Assembly: GCA_039916305.1 (NCBI GenBank)
Contig: JBDSLR010000040.1
Coordinates: 1 to 64,000 of the forward strand
Direction: 5' to 3'
Length of the DNA: 64,000 bases
Origin: JACMLD01 sp039916305
Lineage (GTDB): Bacteria; Bacteroidota; Bacteroidia; Chitinophagales; Chitinophagaceae
Below the pieces are notes generated by a model. That model did not search any database. It was not told where the DNA came from and saw nothing but the letters and a program-made list of their open reading frames with translations. The translations under genes were made by a program, and so were the position numbers. This document shows, one piece after another, positions 43,789-53,627 of this stretch (the stretch's first letter is position 1; each line of letters opens with the position of its first letter).

Positions 43789-46416
43789 ATGAAAAAGTTC
43801 TACACGCTTTTTAGTTTGTTGCTTTTTATATTTTCTGCAGCCACGTTTGCCCAAACGGTGGGCCCCGGCAGCCGGATGAACGAGATTTTTCAAAAGACTG
43901 ACCTGATACCAGCAGCATCCGGTTTATTTGATCCTTGGGAAATTACCTACGGTCCCGATGATTCACTTTGGGTTACAGAAGCCAAAGGGTATAAAGTCTA
44001 TAAAATCAGTACGGTTACAGGCGCGAAGAGAATGATCCTGGACATTTCGCAGAACAGCACATTTTTACCGCTGGCCGACCGGCCCTTTAACCTGCAATTT
44101 AATTTTTCCGGACAAGGCAACCCGCAGGGCGGCCTGGCAGGTTTGGTTATTCATCCTGATTTTATGGATGTTGTAACGCCTAAGAAATATGTATTCCTTT
44201 CTTATATCCACAGCTACGTAACTACTGTTACAACACCAGCTAATGGGGGTGTTATTTTTACCAACAGCGTTGTAAGGTTTACCTATAATACCGTCAACGG
44301 GCGATTGGAAAGTCCGCTGGCAGTTTGTGATACACTGCCAGGCAGCAGTGATCATAATTCACAAAGAATGATCATCGCACCGGTAAACGGCACGGATTAT
44401 CTTTTTTATGCAGCGGGCGATATGGGCGCCGGTCAGTTTGGAAATGCTTACCGCGCCAATAAAGCCCAGGACAGTGTATCATATGAGGGAAAGATATTAA
44501 GGTTTAACGTGGAGCCTGATGCAGATGCCAATCCATCTGACAAATGGATTCCCAACGATAACCCTTTTAATACCACAACCCCGGCTAAACAAAATGCAGT
44601 GTGGGTAAACGGTATAAGAAACAACCAGGGCTTTGCCTTTGCGCGCATTAATAATACAGATTTTTTATACGGCAGCAGTCACGGCCCTTTTAGCGATGAT
44701 GAAATCAATATAATAGAGAAGAGCCGGAATTACGGCCATCCAAGGGTTATTGGATACAGCGCCGATGGCAATTATAACAATGCTAAAGCAAGCCTTGCAG
44801 CCAGTTCGCTGCCTTTAATTTATAACGAAGCAATGTATGCATCAGATACAATTGGAGCAGGGTACCGCGATCCTGTTTATTCATTTTACCCTGCACCAAA
44901 AGGCAGTAATGGCGTGGGCGGGTCTATACAGAATATATATATCAATAATCCGGGCAATGCAGGCTGGCCTTCTGAAGCCCCATCCGGTATGGATATTTAT
45001 ACCAACAGCAAAATACCCGGTTGGAAAAATGCTTTGCTGCTGGGTTCCTTAAAAGGCGGCAAGGTTATCAGGATGAAATTAAACAGTACGGGAGATGATA
45101 TCATGCCCAATCCAAATGATACGATCAATTACTTCCGTAGTACAAACCGTTTCAGGGATATTGCTATTTCGCCTGATGGTAACAGTATCTTTACAATAAT
45201 AGATAAAAGTTCTACTACGTCCGGGCCTACTACAGGCAACCCCATCATCAGTGCATGCGCCGGTTGTGTGCAGAAATATACTTTTTTAGGTTATGCCGCT
45301 GCTTCTGGTACAAGTACCATTCCTTCTGTAATACCAATAGGAGGCGGTAAGCCCAATATTTGTGAGGATGCCAATACCATTACCATCAATGCAGCCAATG
45401 CAAATTATTGGGTGCCGGTAACAGATACCAACAGTAATGTGATTGCAGAAATAAATGCCAATGGTAATATATTGGGCAATGTATACACATCGCTGTATAC
45501 CAATACCGGTGCCGTGAGGGAAGAGCCTATTAGCAAAACACTTTACTTAAACAGGAATATTACCATAACCCCGCAGACCCAGCCTTCTTCACCGGTGAGT
45601 GTACGCCTGTACCTCAGCAATGCTGAGTTTACGGCTTTGAAAACGGCCACTAATTCCATGAGTCAGCCAAGCAATGTTAATTCGATTGCCAATTTATGCA
45701 TCTATAAAAATAGTGATGCCTGCGGAGCCACATTAATGGTAACGCCGCAGCAGATTGCCACTTCTCACCAGTCTGCATTTGGTGCAGGCGGTTATGTGCT
45801 GCAGGGAAACATTAGTTCCTTTTCAACCTTTTATTTCGCTAATATACTTTCCCTGTTGCCGGTGCGCTTGCTTTCTTTTGCAGGGGCTCTGAGCAACGAT
45901 ATTGGTAAATTATACTGGGCAACGGAGGATGAAAAAAACACCACGTCTTTTACGGTGGAGCGCAGTACCAATGCCCGCGATTTTTTTGCTATTGGCTCCG
46001 TGCAGGCCATTGTTAATAAAGGAAAGAGCCAGTATGCTTACAACGACAGCGCTCTCAGCATCCTTTCAACGCAAGCTGTATATTACCGGTTAAAACTTAC
46101 CGATGCAGGTGCTGCATACCGGTATTCAAATGTTATTGTATTGTACCCGGGCAAATATAAAGCAGCGATGAGCGTTCATCCCAACCCGGTAATTAGTGCG
46201 GCAACGGTACAAATTAGTGCGGTAATTGCCGGCAAGGCAAACTGGCAGCTAACGGACATTGCCGGTAAAATAGTATTGCAACAATCGGTTACACTGGTAA
46301 AAGGAAATAACACCATTGTGATCCATCTTGATAAATTTCCTGCGGGCACCTACTATTTAAAGTTATTGGGCAATAGTATTAACCAGGCCGTTAAGCTGCA
46401 GAAATTAAAGCCCTGA
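43789..46416 (+). CDS. Secreted PQQ-dependent sugar dehydrogenase-like protein with T9SS type A sorting domain
   Basis: The 875-residue protein has a signal peptide (MKKFYTLFSLLLFIFSAATF, cleavage after AQ) and a glucose/sorbosone dehydrogenase-type beta-propeller to about residue 490 (DPWEITYGPDDSLWVTEAKG, GGLAGLVIHPDF, DHNSQRMIIAP, YEGKILRFNVEPDADANPSD, VWVNGIRNNQGFAFA, EINIIEKSRNYGHPRVIGY). A linking region follows, then the domain LYWATEDEKNTTSFTVERST (about 705) and a T9SS type A end (HPNPVISAATVQI, GTYYLKLLG). The family oxidises sugars at the cell surface with PQQ, although many members are uncharacterised. It should be a T9SS substrate. Confidence 0.88.
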   Translation: MKKFYTLFSLLLFIFSAATFAQTVGPGSRMNEIFQKTDLIPAASGLFDPWEITYGPDDSLWVTEAKGYKVYKISTVTGAKRMILDISQNSTFLPLADRPFNLQFNFSGQGNPQGGLAGLVIHPDFMDVVTPKKYVFLSYIHSYVTTVTTPANGGVIFTNSVVRFTYNTVNGRLESPLAVCDTLPGSSDHNSQRMIIAPVNGTDYLFYAAGDMGAGQFGNAYRANKAQDSVSYEGKILRFNVEPDADANPSDKWIPNDNPFNTTTPAKQNAVWVNGIRNNQGFAFARINNTDFLYGSSHGPFSDDEINIIEKSRNYGHPRVIGYSADGNYNNAKASLAASSLPLIYNEAMYASDTIGAGYRDPVYSFYPAPKGSNGVGGSIQNIYINNPGNAGWPSEAPSGMDIYTNSKIPGWKNALLLGSLKGGKVIRMKLNSTGDDIMPNPNDTINYFRSTNRFRDIAISPDGNSIFTIIDKSSTTSGPTTGNPIISACAGCVQKYTFLGYAAASGTSTIPSVIPIGGGKPNICEDANTITINAANANYWVPVTDTNSNVIAEINANGNILGNVYTSLYTNTGAVREEPISKTLYLNRNITITPQTQPSSPVSVRLYLSNAEFTALKTATNSMSQPSNVNSIANLCIYKNSDACGATLMVTPQQIATSHQSAFGAGGYVLQGNISSFSTFYFANILSLLPVRLLSFAGALSNDIGKLYWATEDEKNTTSFTVERSTNARDFFAIGSVQAIVNKGKSQYAYNDSALSILSTQAVYYRLKLTDAGAAYRYSNVIVLYPGKYKAAMSVHPNPVISAATVQISAVIAGKANWQLTDIAGKIVLQQSVTLVKGNNTIVIHLDKFPAGTYYLKLLGNSINQAVKLQKLKP

Positions 46417-46653
46417 GGAATTTAAGAAGCCTAATTAATATTGTGTTTTGCCGGGCCTCAGGCTGCCTGCAAATCGTACAATAACGAAGGCTGGGGGGAA
46501 TTTTTTTACGATTTTTTTGTACGTTGTTTTGCTCTTTTATAGAAGCGGCTGGTAGTGTATCTTGTATTCAGGCAAAACACAGTTGTTTTATGTGAAGACC
46601 CTATTGCGGCGTGTAAAAGAGCAATTTTGTATCCATCATCCAAAAATATAGCT

Positions 46654-47097
46654 ATGAAAAAATCTTCTTTGCTTTCAGTTGTGTTGGTGTTTCTTTTTTC
46701 TGCCAGTACATTGGCAAACACTGGTAAACCGAAGGCAAACGCTGGAGCAGATACCAGCGGGAATATAAAAGCAACCGGCAGTATTGTCCTTTCTTTTAAA
46801 GGAAGAATCAGTAATAACGCCAACAAGCTGCACTGGATAACGGAAGACGAACAGGGTATCAAATCTTTTACCATTGAACGCAGTATCAACAACCGCGGTT
46901 TTTATCCCATAGCCATTATGCCTGCCATGAATGAAAAAGGCCAGTTGTTTTATGAGTATCCTGATACGGACATCAGCAGGCTGACGGCGCAGACATTTTC
47001 GTATCGTTTAAAAATAACAGCAGCAGACAACAATGAAAATTATTCCCAGGTAATAACCTTGTCTGCAGATAAAAACGGCGCTGTTGCCATCCGGTAA
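46654..47097 (+). CDS. Small secreted protein with a single T9SS-cargo-type linker domain
   Basis: The 147-residue protein starts at the ATG at 46654 and has a signal peptide (MKKSSLLSVVLVFLFSASTL, cleavage near ANT). The mature part is one fibronectin-like domain, LHWITEDEQGIKSFTIERSI to SYRLKITAADNNENYSQVI. This matches the domain just before the sorting sequence of the two neighbouring T9SS cargo proteins (LYWATEDE, LSWTTANE). It has no type A sorting domain and no other module. It ends close to a bidirectional terminator. I cannot assign a function. Confidence 0.75.
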   Translation: MKKSSLLSVVLVFLFSASTLANTGKPKANAGADTSGNIKATGSIVLSFKGRISNNANKLHWITEDEQGIKSFTIERSINNRGFYPIAIMPAMNEKGQLFYEYPDTDISRLTAQTFSYRLKITAADNNENYSQVITLSADKNGAVAIR

Positions 47098-47137
47098 ATA
47101 GCCGGATAGGGAAGGAGGCTTCTGAAACTACAAGTGT

Positions 47138-47182
47138 ATATAAACAAAAAAGCATCCTTCCAGGGTGCTTTTTTGTTTATAT
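47138..47182. terminator. Bidirectional intrinsic terminator between the small secreted protein gene and fumC
   Basis: A stem of about 20 bp runs from ATATAAACAAAAAAGCAT to the matching GTGCTTTTTTGTTTATAT with a five-base loop. It has A and T runs on both sides, so it can serve both converging genes. Confidence 0.88.
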
Positions 47183-47202
47183 AATCATCTTTATAGTCAT
47201 AT

Positions 47203-48600
47203 TCATATCTTTCCCACCATATCAGCCGGGTCAACCCAGGCGTCAAATTCTGCTGCGGTTACATACCCCAGCTTCACTGCCATTTCTTTTAAGGTAGTGC
47301 CTTCTTTATGCGCTTTCTGTGCAATTTCTGCAGCTTTGTAATAACCAATCCTGGTATTAAGTGAAGTCACGAGCATCAGTGAATTATCAACATGCTTTTT
47401 GATATTGGCCTCTATGGGCGCCAGGCCAACAGCACACTTATCATTGAAGCTTACGCAGCCGTCGCCTATCAGCCTTGCACTATGCAGGAAATTGTAAATC
47501 ATCACAGGCTTAAATACATTTAGTTCAAAATGACCATTGCTGCCGCCAATCCCAATGGTAACATCATTGCCCATTACCTGTGCTGCAATCATGGTCAGTG
47601 CCTCACATTGCGTAGGGTTTACCTTGCCTGGCATAATAGATGAGCCCGGTTCATTGTCGGGTATAAACAATTCGCCTATGCCGCTGCGTGGCCCGGAGGA
47701 CAGCATGCGCACATCATTGGCAATCTTCATCAGGCTTACAGCCACTGTTTTTAGTGCGCCATGTGTTTCCACAATAGCATCATGCGCAGCAAGCGCTTCA
47801 AATTTATTTTCTGCTGTTATAAAGGGCAGCCCGGTTAATGCAGCAATATGCCTGGCTACATTTTCTGAATAACCTTCCGGGGTATTGATGCCCGTACCTA
47901 CTGCTGTTCCACCCAGGGCCAGTTCACTTAAATGGGCCAGTGTATTTTTGATGGCTTTTAAACCATGGTTTAACTGTGATACATAACCGCTGAATTCCTG
48001 TCCTACTGTCAACGGCGTTGCGTCCATAAAATGTGTGCGGCCAATTTTAACCACATGCATAAACGCTTTGCTCTTCGCAGCAAGCGTATCACGCAGCTTT
48101 TCTATACCTGGTATGGTTACATCAGTTAATATTTTATACGCAGCAATATGCATGGCAGTGGGAAAAGTGTCATTGCTGGATTGTGATTTATTTACATCAT
48201 CATTGGGATGCAGGAATTTTTCTTTGTCGGACAGCTGGCCGCCATTAAGTACATGGCCACGGTAGGCTACTACTTCATTAACATTCATATTGCTCTGCGT
48301 ACCGCTGCCTGTTTGCCACACCACCAGTGGAAAATAAGCATCCAGTTTTTCTTCCAGTATCTCATCACATACTTTACCAATAAGATCGCTTTTCTCTTTG
48401 CTTAAAACGCCTGCTTCAAAATTGGTAATGGCGGCTGCTTTTTTCAGATAAGCAAATGCTTTAATAATCTCTTTGGGCATTTTATTAATATCCTGCGCAA
48501 TTTTAAAGTTGTCAATGCTGCGCTGGGTTTGTGCCCCGTACATGGCATCCACCGGTACTTTTACTTCACCCATGGTATCTTTCTCAATTCTGTATTCCAT
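47203..48600 (-). CDS. fumC: Class II fumarate hydratase
   Basis: FumC interconverts fumarate and malate in the TCA cycle without an iron-sulfur cluster. The 465-residue protein starts at the ATG at 48600 (MEYRIEKDTMGEVKVPVDAM); the preceding TTG-CAT adds only two residues. Signature blocks are AMYGAQTQRSIDNF, VWQTGSGTQSNMNVNEV, HPNDDVNKSQSSNDTFPTAM, GRTHFMDATPLTVGQEFSGY, GTAVGTGINTPEGY and GSSIMPGKVNPTQCEA, which carries the catalytic serine loop. Length and order are normal for a homotetrameric class II enzyme. Confidence 0.97.
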   Translation of the reverse strand: MEYRIEKDTMGEVKVPVDAMYGAQTQRSIDNFKIAQDINKMPKEIIKAFAYLKKAAAITNFEAGVLSKEKSDLIGKVCDEILEEKLDAYFPLVVWQTGSGTQSNMNVNEVVAYRGHVLNGGQLSDKEKFLHPNDDVNKSQSSNDTFPTAMHIAAYKILTDVTIPGIEKLRDTLAAKSKAFMHVVKIGRTHFMDATPLTVGQEFSGYVSQLNHGLKAIKNTLAHLSELALGGTAVGTGINTPEGYSENVARHIAALTGLPFITAENKFEALAAHDAIVETHGALKTVAVSLMKIANDVRMLSSGPRSGIGELFIPDNEPGSSIMPGKVNPTQCEALTMIAAQVMGNDVTIGIGGSNGHFELNVFKPVMIYNFLHSARLIGDGCVSFNDKCAVGLAPIEANIKKHVDNSLMLVTSLNTRIGYYKAAEIAQKAHKEGTTLKEMAVKLGYVTAAEFDAWVDPADMVGKI

Positions 48601-48841
48601 ATGCAATTGTATGTTTTTTTAATAATAGCTCCCTGCCAAACAAGTGAGGTAAAGATAGGAAACTGCGCGTTTGAGGTTGCAAGGTAAAGGATATGTAAAC
48701 AGGCGCTAACGTTTGCGCTTTTTTTGTGGTAAAAAGGTTTTTCACATAGGGGAAGCCTTATTTTTAGGCCGCTGTATAATTGCCAGTTTTCCGCGGCAAT
48801 GTTTCTATATAAAAGCATTAAATTACCTGTAAATAGAATAT

Positions 48842-50971
48842 ATGAGAAGAATACTGCTAACGAATGCCCTTAGCCTGTTTATCTTATTACTTACAGCGCA
48901 GACCTACCAGCCCAACTGGTCATCGCTCGACCGGCGGCCCACCCCGCAATGGTTTAAAGATGCCAAGTTTGGCATTTTCATTCACTGGGGAGTTTATTCT
49001 GTACCCGGCTGGAGCAGCAAGGGGCAGTATGCAGAATGGTACCAGAACGGATTGAATGGCAACGATACTGCACGCCAGGCTTTTCATAAAAAGAAATTTG
49101 GGGATCTTACTTATTACCAGGTAGCCGATCAGTTTAAAGCAGAATTATTCAACCCGGATGAATGGGCCAAGCTTTTTGAACAATCAGGTGCAAAATATAT
49201 TGTGCTTACATCAAAACACCATGATGGTTTTACTTTATGGCCCAGCAAAGAAGCCAATGCCTCCTGGGGTTTTCCCTGGAATGCGTTGGAAGTAGGTCCG
49301 AAAAGAGATTTGATCAAGGATTTATTTGCCGCAGTACGGAAAACACCTGTGCATGCAGGCATGTATTATTCGTTGTACGAGTGGTATAACCCTTTGTGGA
49401 AAACAGACAGGAATAAATTTGTGACCCAGCATACCTGGCCGCAGATGAAAGATCTGATCAATAATTACCAGCCCGATGTTTTCTGGACAGATGGTGACTG
49501 GGATGCACCTGCTGAAACCTGGAAAAGCCAGGAGTTTTTAGCCTGGCTCTATAATGAGAGCCCGGTGAAAGATAAAATTATTGTGAATGATCGCTGGGGT
49601 TCCGGTATCCGTTTTCATCATGGAGGTATTTACACACCTGAATACCAGCCTGATCTTGATTTTGAAGACCATTACTGGGAAGAAAGCCGCGGCATGGGTT
49701 TTAGTTATGGATATAACCGTGAAGAAGATGCATGGGATTATAATTCTACCCAGTCGCTGGTACTGCAGCTGGTTGATAAAGTGAGCAGCGGCGGTAATTT
49801 TTTATTGGATATTGGGCCGGATGAACATGGAAAAATTCCACCGGTTATGCAGGAGCGTTTATTGCAGATAGGCGACTGGATGAATATTAATGGGGAAGCT
49901 ATTTACAATACGGTGCGCTGGAAAATCTCTTCCCAGTGGAGTGATGGCATGAAAGGCTATAAGCCAACCACGGGTAGCGGCGATCTGCTGCTGAAATTAA
50001 CCGTCGATCCTGATCCGGGCTATGCGGTAAAAGAAGTTTTTTATACCTACAATGATAAAACCAATTCTCTCTTTGCCATCTTTCCAAAATATCCTGATAA
50101 TAATAAACTGGTATTAAAAGCTGTTACACTGCCTGCAGCAAGCAGCGTTCATTTTTTATCAACCAAAGAAAACCTTTCCTGGAAGCAGGAAGGAGAAGAC
50201 GTAGTTATCAGCCTGCCGGCATACAATCCCAATAAAATAAAAGCGCCTTATGCATACGCGGTAAAAATAGCCGGCTATGGAAAGTTTGCCAGGAAGCCTG
50301 CTGTAAAAGTTGACTATAAAAGTGTGATGCAGCCAACGGTTACGTTGAGCAGTGACCCTTCAGATGTTATTCATTATACCATTGATGGCACTGCGCCCAC
50401 CCTGCAATCTGCTGTTTATACAAAGCCATTCCTGGTTGATAAAACAACAATGGTACAGGCCGTAGGTTTTCCGGCAACAGGTTTGCCCGGGAATATGGCC
50501 ACGGAAAAAGTAATCCGGTATGAATGGATGAAAGCGGCCAAAGCGAACAGTCTTGCGCCCGGACTTTCCTATAACTATTATGAACCTGCGGGTAAGGTGA
50601 GCCTGCAATCGTTGAGTAATACGCCCATCGCAAAAACCGGGGTTACAGAAATTATTTCACACTCATTAAAGCAGCGTAAAGAAAAGTTCGTGCTGGTATT
50701 TGATGGCTATATCAGGATTGCCAAAGATGGTTTCTATACTTTTTCTATCAGTTCTGATGATGGCAGTAAATTATTTATTGATGATGCAGAAATAGTAGAC
50801 AATGATAGCAATAAAAGCGGCCCGGGCAAAGCAGCATTGAAAAAAGGCTATCATAAAATAACCATTCAGTATTATGATAGTGGGGGCGATAATTCTTTAA
50901 GGGCGTTTATGCAGCCTGCGGGTGGCACCGACGCAGAAATACCCGCAGCGGTCTTGTTTCATAAAAAATAA
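48842..50971 (+). CDS. GH29 alpha-L-fucosidase with CHB_HEX_C-like and PA14 domains
   Basis: The 709-residue protein should release L-fucose from glycans. After a signal peptide (about 1-19) comes the GH29 catalytic barrel (24-360): PQWFKDAKFGIFIHWGVYSV, YIVLTSKHHDGFTLWPSK and the nucleophile aspartate D217 in VFWTDGDWD. A C-terminal beta region follows, then a chitobiase/beta-hexosaminidase C-terminal type module (about 485-560, IHYTIDGTAPTLQSAVYTKP) and a PA14-type domain (about 620-705, DGFYTFSISSDDGSKLFIDD), which often binds carbohydrate. The acid/base residue cannot be picked by eye. It is the first gene of an eight-gene co-directional cluster. Confidence 0.92.
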   Translation: MRRILLTNALSLFILLLTAQTYQPNWSSLDRRPTPQWFKDAKFGIFIHWGVYSVPGWSSKGQYAEWYQNGLNGNDTARQAFHKKKFGDLTYYQVADQFKAELFNPDEWAKLFEQSGAKYIVLTSKHHDGFTLWPSKEANASWGFPWNALEVGPKRDLIKDLFAAVRKTPVHAGMYYSLYEWYNPLWKTDRNKFVTQHTWPQMKDLINNYQPDVFWTDGDWDAPAETWKSQEFLAWLYNESPVKDKIIVNDRWGSGIRFHHGGIYTPEYQPDLDFEDHYWEESRGMGFSYGYNREEDAWDYNSTQSLVLQLVDKVSSGGNFLLDIGPDEHGKIPPVMQERLLQIGDWMNINGEAIYNTVRWKISSQWSDGMKGYKPTTGSGDLLLKLTVDPDPGYAVKEVFYTYNDKTNSLFAIFPKYPDNNKLVLKAVTLPAASSVHFLSTKENLSWKQEGEDVVISLPAYNPNKIKAPYAYAVKIAGYGKFARKPAVKVDYKSVMQPTVTLSSDPSDVIHYTIDGTAPTLQSAVYTKPFLVDKTTMVQAVGFPATGLPGNMATEKVIRYEWMKAAKANSLAPGLSYNYYEPAGKVSLQSLSNTPIAKTGVTEIISHSLKQRKEKFVLVFDGYIRIAKDGFYTFSISSDDGSKLFIDDAEIVDNDSNKSGPGKAALKKGYHKITIQYYDSGGDNSLRAFMQPAGGTDAEIPAAVLFHKK

Positions 50972-51121
50972 ACGGTGATTGTAGCTATAGGTGCCCGGCT
51001 ATAGAGCCGTCCGGGCTGGCATTTTATAGTAAATAATCATCTGTAGCATACGGCTCCGGCGAAGCCTGCACCGCTGCCTCTGTTGACCAGTATCTTTCAT
51101 TCTATACGCACAGCATTCCTC

Positions 51122-53317
51122 ATGAAAATAATTACCATCTTTTTGTTGCTTTTGGGAAACACGGACCGGGTATTAGCACAGGATTCCCTGCCTGTTTATA
51201 ATAATGCAACAGAAAAAAATACAGCAGCTGACTGGCTGGTAACACCTGTAAAGCAGAAAGCCGCGGTCTACAAATCCAATAACGGAAAGGAGATTGTTCT
51301 TTACAATGGCCTTGTAAAAAGGGCTTTCCGGTTATCGCCCAATCTTGCCTGTATTGATTATAAAAACATGAGTAATGGCCAGCAATTGTTGCGTGCAGTA
51401 AAAGCAGAGGCCAGGTTAACCATTAACGGTAAAGATTATAATGTGGGCGGCTTATATGGCCAGCAGGAAAATGCATATTTGATGCCGGCCTGGATAGATA
51501 GGTTTACCGACAGCAGCAATGATTTTCATTTTGTAAAATATACCATTGATGCCATTCAGCCCGCGTTAAAATGGAAGCCTGCATCAAAAAATTTTCATCC
51601 GGTGCCGGCCTCAACCGGCGTTGTGCTGCGCTTTGTTTACCAGTCTTCACAACCATTGCTAAAGGGCCTGCTTGTTACGATACACTACCAGTTATATGAT
51701 GGCATACCGCTTATTATAAAATGGCTAACGGTAGAAAACAAAGGCAACCAAACCTGTAAGCTTAACCGGGCAGTAAATGAAATACTGGCCTTTACGGAAG
51801 AAGAAAGTGCCGTAGTAGGTTCCCCTGAGCAAATGAAAAAACAGCATGGCATCTATGTAGAAACCAACTATGCCTTCAACAATGCCATGCGCTACGATAT
51901 CAGCGATCAGACCACGCACTGGAAAGCGGACAGCGCTTATACCTCGCAGGTAAATTATAATTACCAGACGCCCTGCCTGCTGGAAGTATACCCGGAAAAA
52001 GCACCGGGTATAGAACTGCAAGCCGGTGAAACATTTACTTCGGTACGCACGCACGAGTTGCTCATGGATAGTTATGACCGGGAACGGCGGGGGCTGGCTA
52101 TTAGAAAAATGTACCGGGCAGTGGCGCCGTGGACACTGGAGAGTCCCATTTTTATGCACCTGGTTAGTAAGAACGATGATGAGGTAAAAAATGCTGTGGA
52201 CCAATGCAGGGCTACCGGGTATGAAGCATTGATTTTAAGTTTTGGGAGCCATTGCAATATGGAAGATACAGCAACCGCCAATTTAAAAAAATGGAAGGAG
52301 CTGGCGGCCTATGCACATGGCAAAAACATTATGATAGGCAGTTATTCCTTATTCAGCTCAAGAAGAATTAGTGATGAAGACGATGTAATTGATCCCGCCA
52401 CGGGAAAGCCGGGCGGCGCTTTTTTTGGCAACGCACCCTGCTATGGCAGTAATTGGGGACTGGCTTATCTTGAAAAAATTAAATACTTTATCAGCCAGAC
52501 GGGGTTTAATTTATTTGAGAATGACGGCCCCTATCCGGGCGATGTTTGCGCTTCCACCACCCACCCCGGCCATAAAGGACTAAACGACAGTCAATGGCGG
52601 CAGATGGAATTGCAAAAAAGTTTATACCACTGGTGCAATGAGCATGGCGTATATGTAAATGCACCCGACTGGTATTTCCTGGATGGCACCAATAAAATTG
52701 CACTTGGCTACCGCGAAGTAAATTTTTCTTTATCGCGTGAGCAGCAGAAAATCCTGAACCGGCAGAATATTTTTGATGGCACCTGGGAGAAAACACCTTC
52801 TATGAGTTGGGGCTTTGTACCACTTACCCGGTACCAGGGCGGCGGACCCGAAGCAGTGCTGGAGCCATTGAGCGAACACCTGGATGACTACCGTCAATTG
52901 ATGATGCAATATTATGGTGCCGGCGTGCAGGCCTGCTACCGCGGTCCGCGTTTATACGATACCGATGCAACAAAGCAAACGGTTATTGATGTCATAAGCT
53001 GGTATAAAAAATATTTTGATATCCTCAATGCAGATATTATTCATTTGAGAAGGGCCGATGGCAGGGATTGGGATGGCTGGATGCATGTAAGCCCCGGCCT
53101 TGGCAATAAAGCACTGGTTATGCTCTTTAATCCCCTGAAAGAACCCATCACAAGAACCATCAGTCTGCCGCTTTACTATGCCGGTCTGGGCAAACAGGTT
53201 GCCGTAATACAAGATGGTAAATCAACCGATTATTTATTGGATAGAGCCTATAATGCGCAGGTAAGCGTTACCATCAATGCAGGCAGTTATATATGGTTTA
53301 CTGTTGTTGGAAAATAA
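51122..53317 (+). CDS. Putative secreted glycoside hydrolase, clan GH-D-like TIM barrel
   Basis: The 731-residue protein starts at the ATG at 51122 (MKIITIFLLLLGNTDRVLAQ, a signal peptide); a TTG 39 bases earlier is rejected. Residues 40-330 look like a beta-supersandwich (LYNGLVKRAFRLSPNLACID), and from about 335 a TIM barrel follows: ESPIFMHLVSKNDDEVKNAV, ALILSFGSHCNMEDTATANL and FNLFENDGPYPGD (D468), which resembles the nucleophile strand of alpha-galactosidase-like enzymes. A C-terminal beta domain closes it. The GH36/GH27-like placement is my reading and not secure. It follows the fucosidase by 150 bases; in the gap, GCCCGG and CCGGGC form a small hairpin without a T run. Confidence 0.6.
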   Translation: MKIITIFLLLLGNTDRVLAQDSLPVYNNATEKNTAADWLVTPVKQKAAVYKSNNGKEIVLYNGLVKRAFRLSPNLACIDYKNMSNGQQLLRAVKAEARLTINGKDYNVGGLYGQQENAYLMPAWIDRFTDSSNDFHFVKYTIDAIQPALKWKPASKNFHPVPASTGVVLRFVYQSSQPLLKGLLVTIHYQLYDGIPLIIKWLTVENKGNQTCKLNRAVNEILAFTEEESAVVGSPEQMKKQHGIYVETNYAFNNAMRYDISDQTTHWKADSAYTSQVNYNYQTPCLLEVYPEKAPGIELQAGETFTSVRTHELLMDSYDRERRGLAIRKMYRAVAPWTLESPIFMHLVSKNDDEVKNAVDQCRATGYEALILSFGSHCNMEDTATANLKKWKELAAYAHGKNIMIGSYSLFSSRRISDEDDVIDPATGKPGGAFFGNAPCYGSNWGLAYLEKIKYFISQTGFNLFENDGPYPGDVCASTTHPGHKGLNDSQWRQMELQKSLYHWCNEHGVYVNAPDWYFLDGTNKIALGYREVNFSLSREQQKILNRQNIFDGTWEKTPSMSWGFVPLTRYQGGGPEAVLEPLSEHLDDYRQLMMQYYGAGVQACYRGPRLYDTDATKQTVIDVISWYKKYFDILNADIIHLRRADGRDWDGWMHVSPGLGNKALVMLFNPLKEPITRTISLPLYYAGLGKQVAVIQDGKSTDYLLDRAYNAQVSVTINAGSYIWFTVVGK

Positions 53318-53627
53318 ACCACGTTGAGACATTTTTAACACAGAGGGATAGGGAGGTATTTCACAGAATTAAAGGAGGCGATTAAAATACCGATGCTGCA
53401 GCTGATTTATCCTGGGCATCCAGGTCACCACCGCTCACCTTTCCATGTATTTTACTGCAGCGTACTGGGCATTTTTTCACTGAGGTACTTTCAATCCTCT
53501 CAAGCTGTAGTCCAAACAGGCCGTGCTTCAGACAATAATCCATGTTAATCGGGTGATCCTCCATGAACAGTGCTGGCATTTCTGCGCAGGATTCAGTAAT
53601 TTGAGTACTATTTCAATTGCCTGCTGC
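53318..53627. other. Intergenic region of about 310 bases
   Basis: Contains one 65-codon minus-strand frame with an ATG start at 53579 (to 53382) encoding a Cys-containing stretch KKCPVRCSKIHG. It has no signal peptide, family or partner, so it may be chance. No clear promoter or terminator is visible. Confidence 0.45.

Noticed and set aside
50993..51016. GCCCGG/CCGGGC hairpin as terminator of the fucosidase gene
   Set aside because: The six-base stem has a 12-base loop and no following T run.
53523..53627. In-frame upstream extension of the DUF1553 protein
   Set aside because: The ATG at 53628 puts the membrane anchor at the N-terminus; the extra 35 residues have no export features.
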